Shown piece after piece: positions 63,385 through 64,000 of a stretch of DNA of 64,000 nt. Below the pieces are notes generated by a model that did no database searches, had not been told where the DNA came from, and saw nothing but the letters and a program-made list of their open reading frames with translations. The position numbers were made by a program, and so were the translations under genes. How positions within the stretch are numbered: the stretch's first letter is position 1; every line of letters begins with the position of its first letter. This DNA is from Branchinecta lynchi. Taxonomy: Eukaryota; Arthropoda; Branchiopoda; Anostraca; Branchinectidae. The stretch spans positions 13,992,518 to 14,056,517 of the forward strand of contig JAKZAP010000022.1 of assembly GCA_023053575.1 (NCBI GenBank), written 5' to 3'.

Positions 63385-64000
63385 ATCAAATTTAAACGAG
63401 AAAAATTGTGAGGAGTGAGCCAGAAGTAGCCTATATTTAAAAAAAAACGAGAAGAACCTTGCTTCGCCCTAACTCACCAATGACATTTGTGAGACTGAAA
63501 CTCCAAAACTAAACGTTACGCTCACCAAGACGCTCGCCAAGTGAAACGCAACGCTCTAAACCTGTGGTGTTGCAATTGTTCCAAAGTGACCATTTCCTCG
63601 CATGTTCACAAAAAAGATATCTGATAGCGCCATCAAAACTTAACTGAAAAGCCAGCTTATTTTTTTTTATCTTGGATTTGGATACGTGAATTATTTGGAC
63701 TCTTCGAAGGGATTTTTTATATTTTTCACCTTGGACTCATGTAGTGTCGTTAAAAGCCAGGCTTCGTCTTCCACATTCCCAGATGTCCGGGGCTTCCGCA
63801 TGGTGAAGCCAACCTTTCCAGATTTTCATACTAATGACGTTTTACTATTCTTCCACATTTCCTTTGCACTTTAAATATCTCTAACATGCCAGTCACAACT
63901 GCCAATCACTTTCCCTTTCCTTCCTACGGGTTGCCTCTATGGCACTGTCCAGACATTCACAATCTCGGGCATCCATCACCCCGGATATCCAGAAATTTTT
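63385..64000. other. Downstream flank of cuticle gene 4
   Basis: The part 63560-63660 resembles the downstream flanks of genes 1 and 3. The remainder shows nothing recognisable. Confidence 0.35.

Overview
The window is animal nuclear DNA, almost certainly arthropod and probably crustacean. It carries four same-strand genes for secreted cuticle proteins with an R&R (chitin_bind_4) domain and a PAY-rich tail. Each has TATA and TCAGT-type initiator elements, GT-AG introns and AATAAA signals. No prokaryotic organisation is present.

Layout. 1-5.2 kb: a 1.9-kb inverted-repeat-ended element built on a 281-bp tandem array, LINE tails and MITEs. 5.3-7.9 kb: cuticle gene 1, with a nested MITE upstream of exon 2 and a minisatellite MITE in intron 2. 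8.3-9.7 kb: an antisense, 5'-truncated LINE reverse transcriptase. 10.8-12.3 kb: an element with GGGATCCC ends and a 137-bp minisatellite. 15.7-20.5 kb: cuticle gene 2. 22.04-36.49 kb: a complete Polinton/Maverick. 36.5-39 kb: LINE remnants. 39.7-45.5 kb: a very young non-autonomous LTR element inside a hAT-like MITE. 46.6-48.4 kb: a hAT-like element with an exact 8-bp target duplication. 48.7-50.5 kb: cuticle gene 3. 51-54 kb: old repeats. 54.5-57.3 kb: a foldback element with a 9-bp duplication, itself interrupted by a hAT-like element. 57.7-59 kb: an inverted relative of the minisatellite element with a possible hammerhead-ribozyme inverted repeat. 59.1-63.4 kb: cuticle gene 4.

The Polinton is the main object. 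It is 14,444 bp, has 587-bp terminal inverted repeats starting AGTAGT, and is flanked by exact CATCTC duplications. It encodes a protein-primed type DNA polymerase B, integrase, A32-like ATPase, adenain-like protease, double- and single-jelly-roll capsid proteins, a membrane-active pX-like protein, a fibre-like protein, a zinc ribbon and a small protein in each TIR. Almost every gene begins with the motif TAAATG.

Two genes break that rule: protease and integrase. Each lies in the -1 frame of the gene before it, and each junction carries a classical -1 slippery heptamer in the correct zero frame (A AAA AAC at 27496-27502; T TTA AAA / A AAA AAA at 26937-26946). The integrase frame has no ATG before its first catalytic Asp. 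Both proteins are therefore probably made by programmed -1 frameshifting, as in retroviruses.

The right end carries two convergent cargo genes: a two-TM protein, and a helix-turn-helix-like protein whose upstream region has two perfect heat-shock elements, a TATATATA box and a plausible 5'-UTR intron. This suggests a stress-responsive cargo module. The frameshift and heat-shock readings are inferences from sequence and need experimental or comparative tests.
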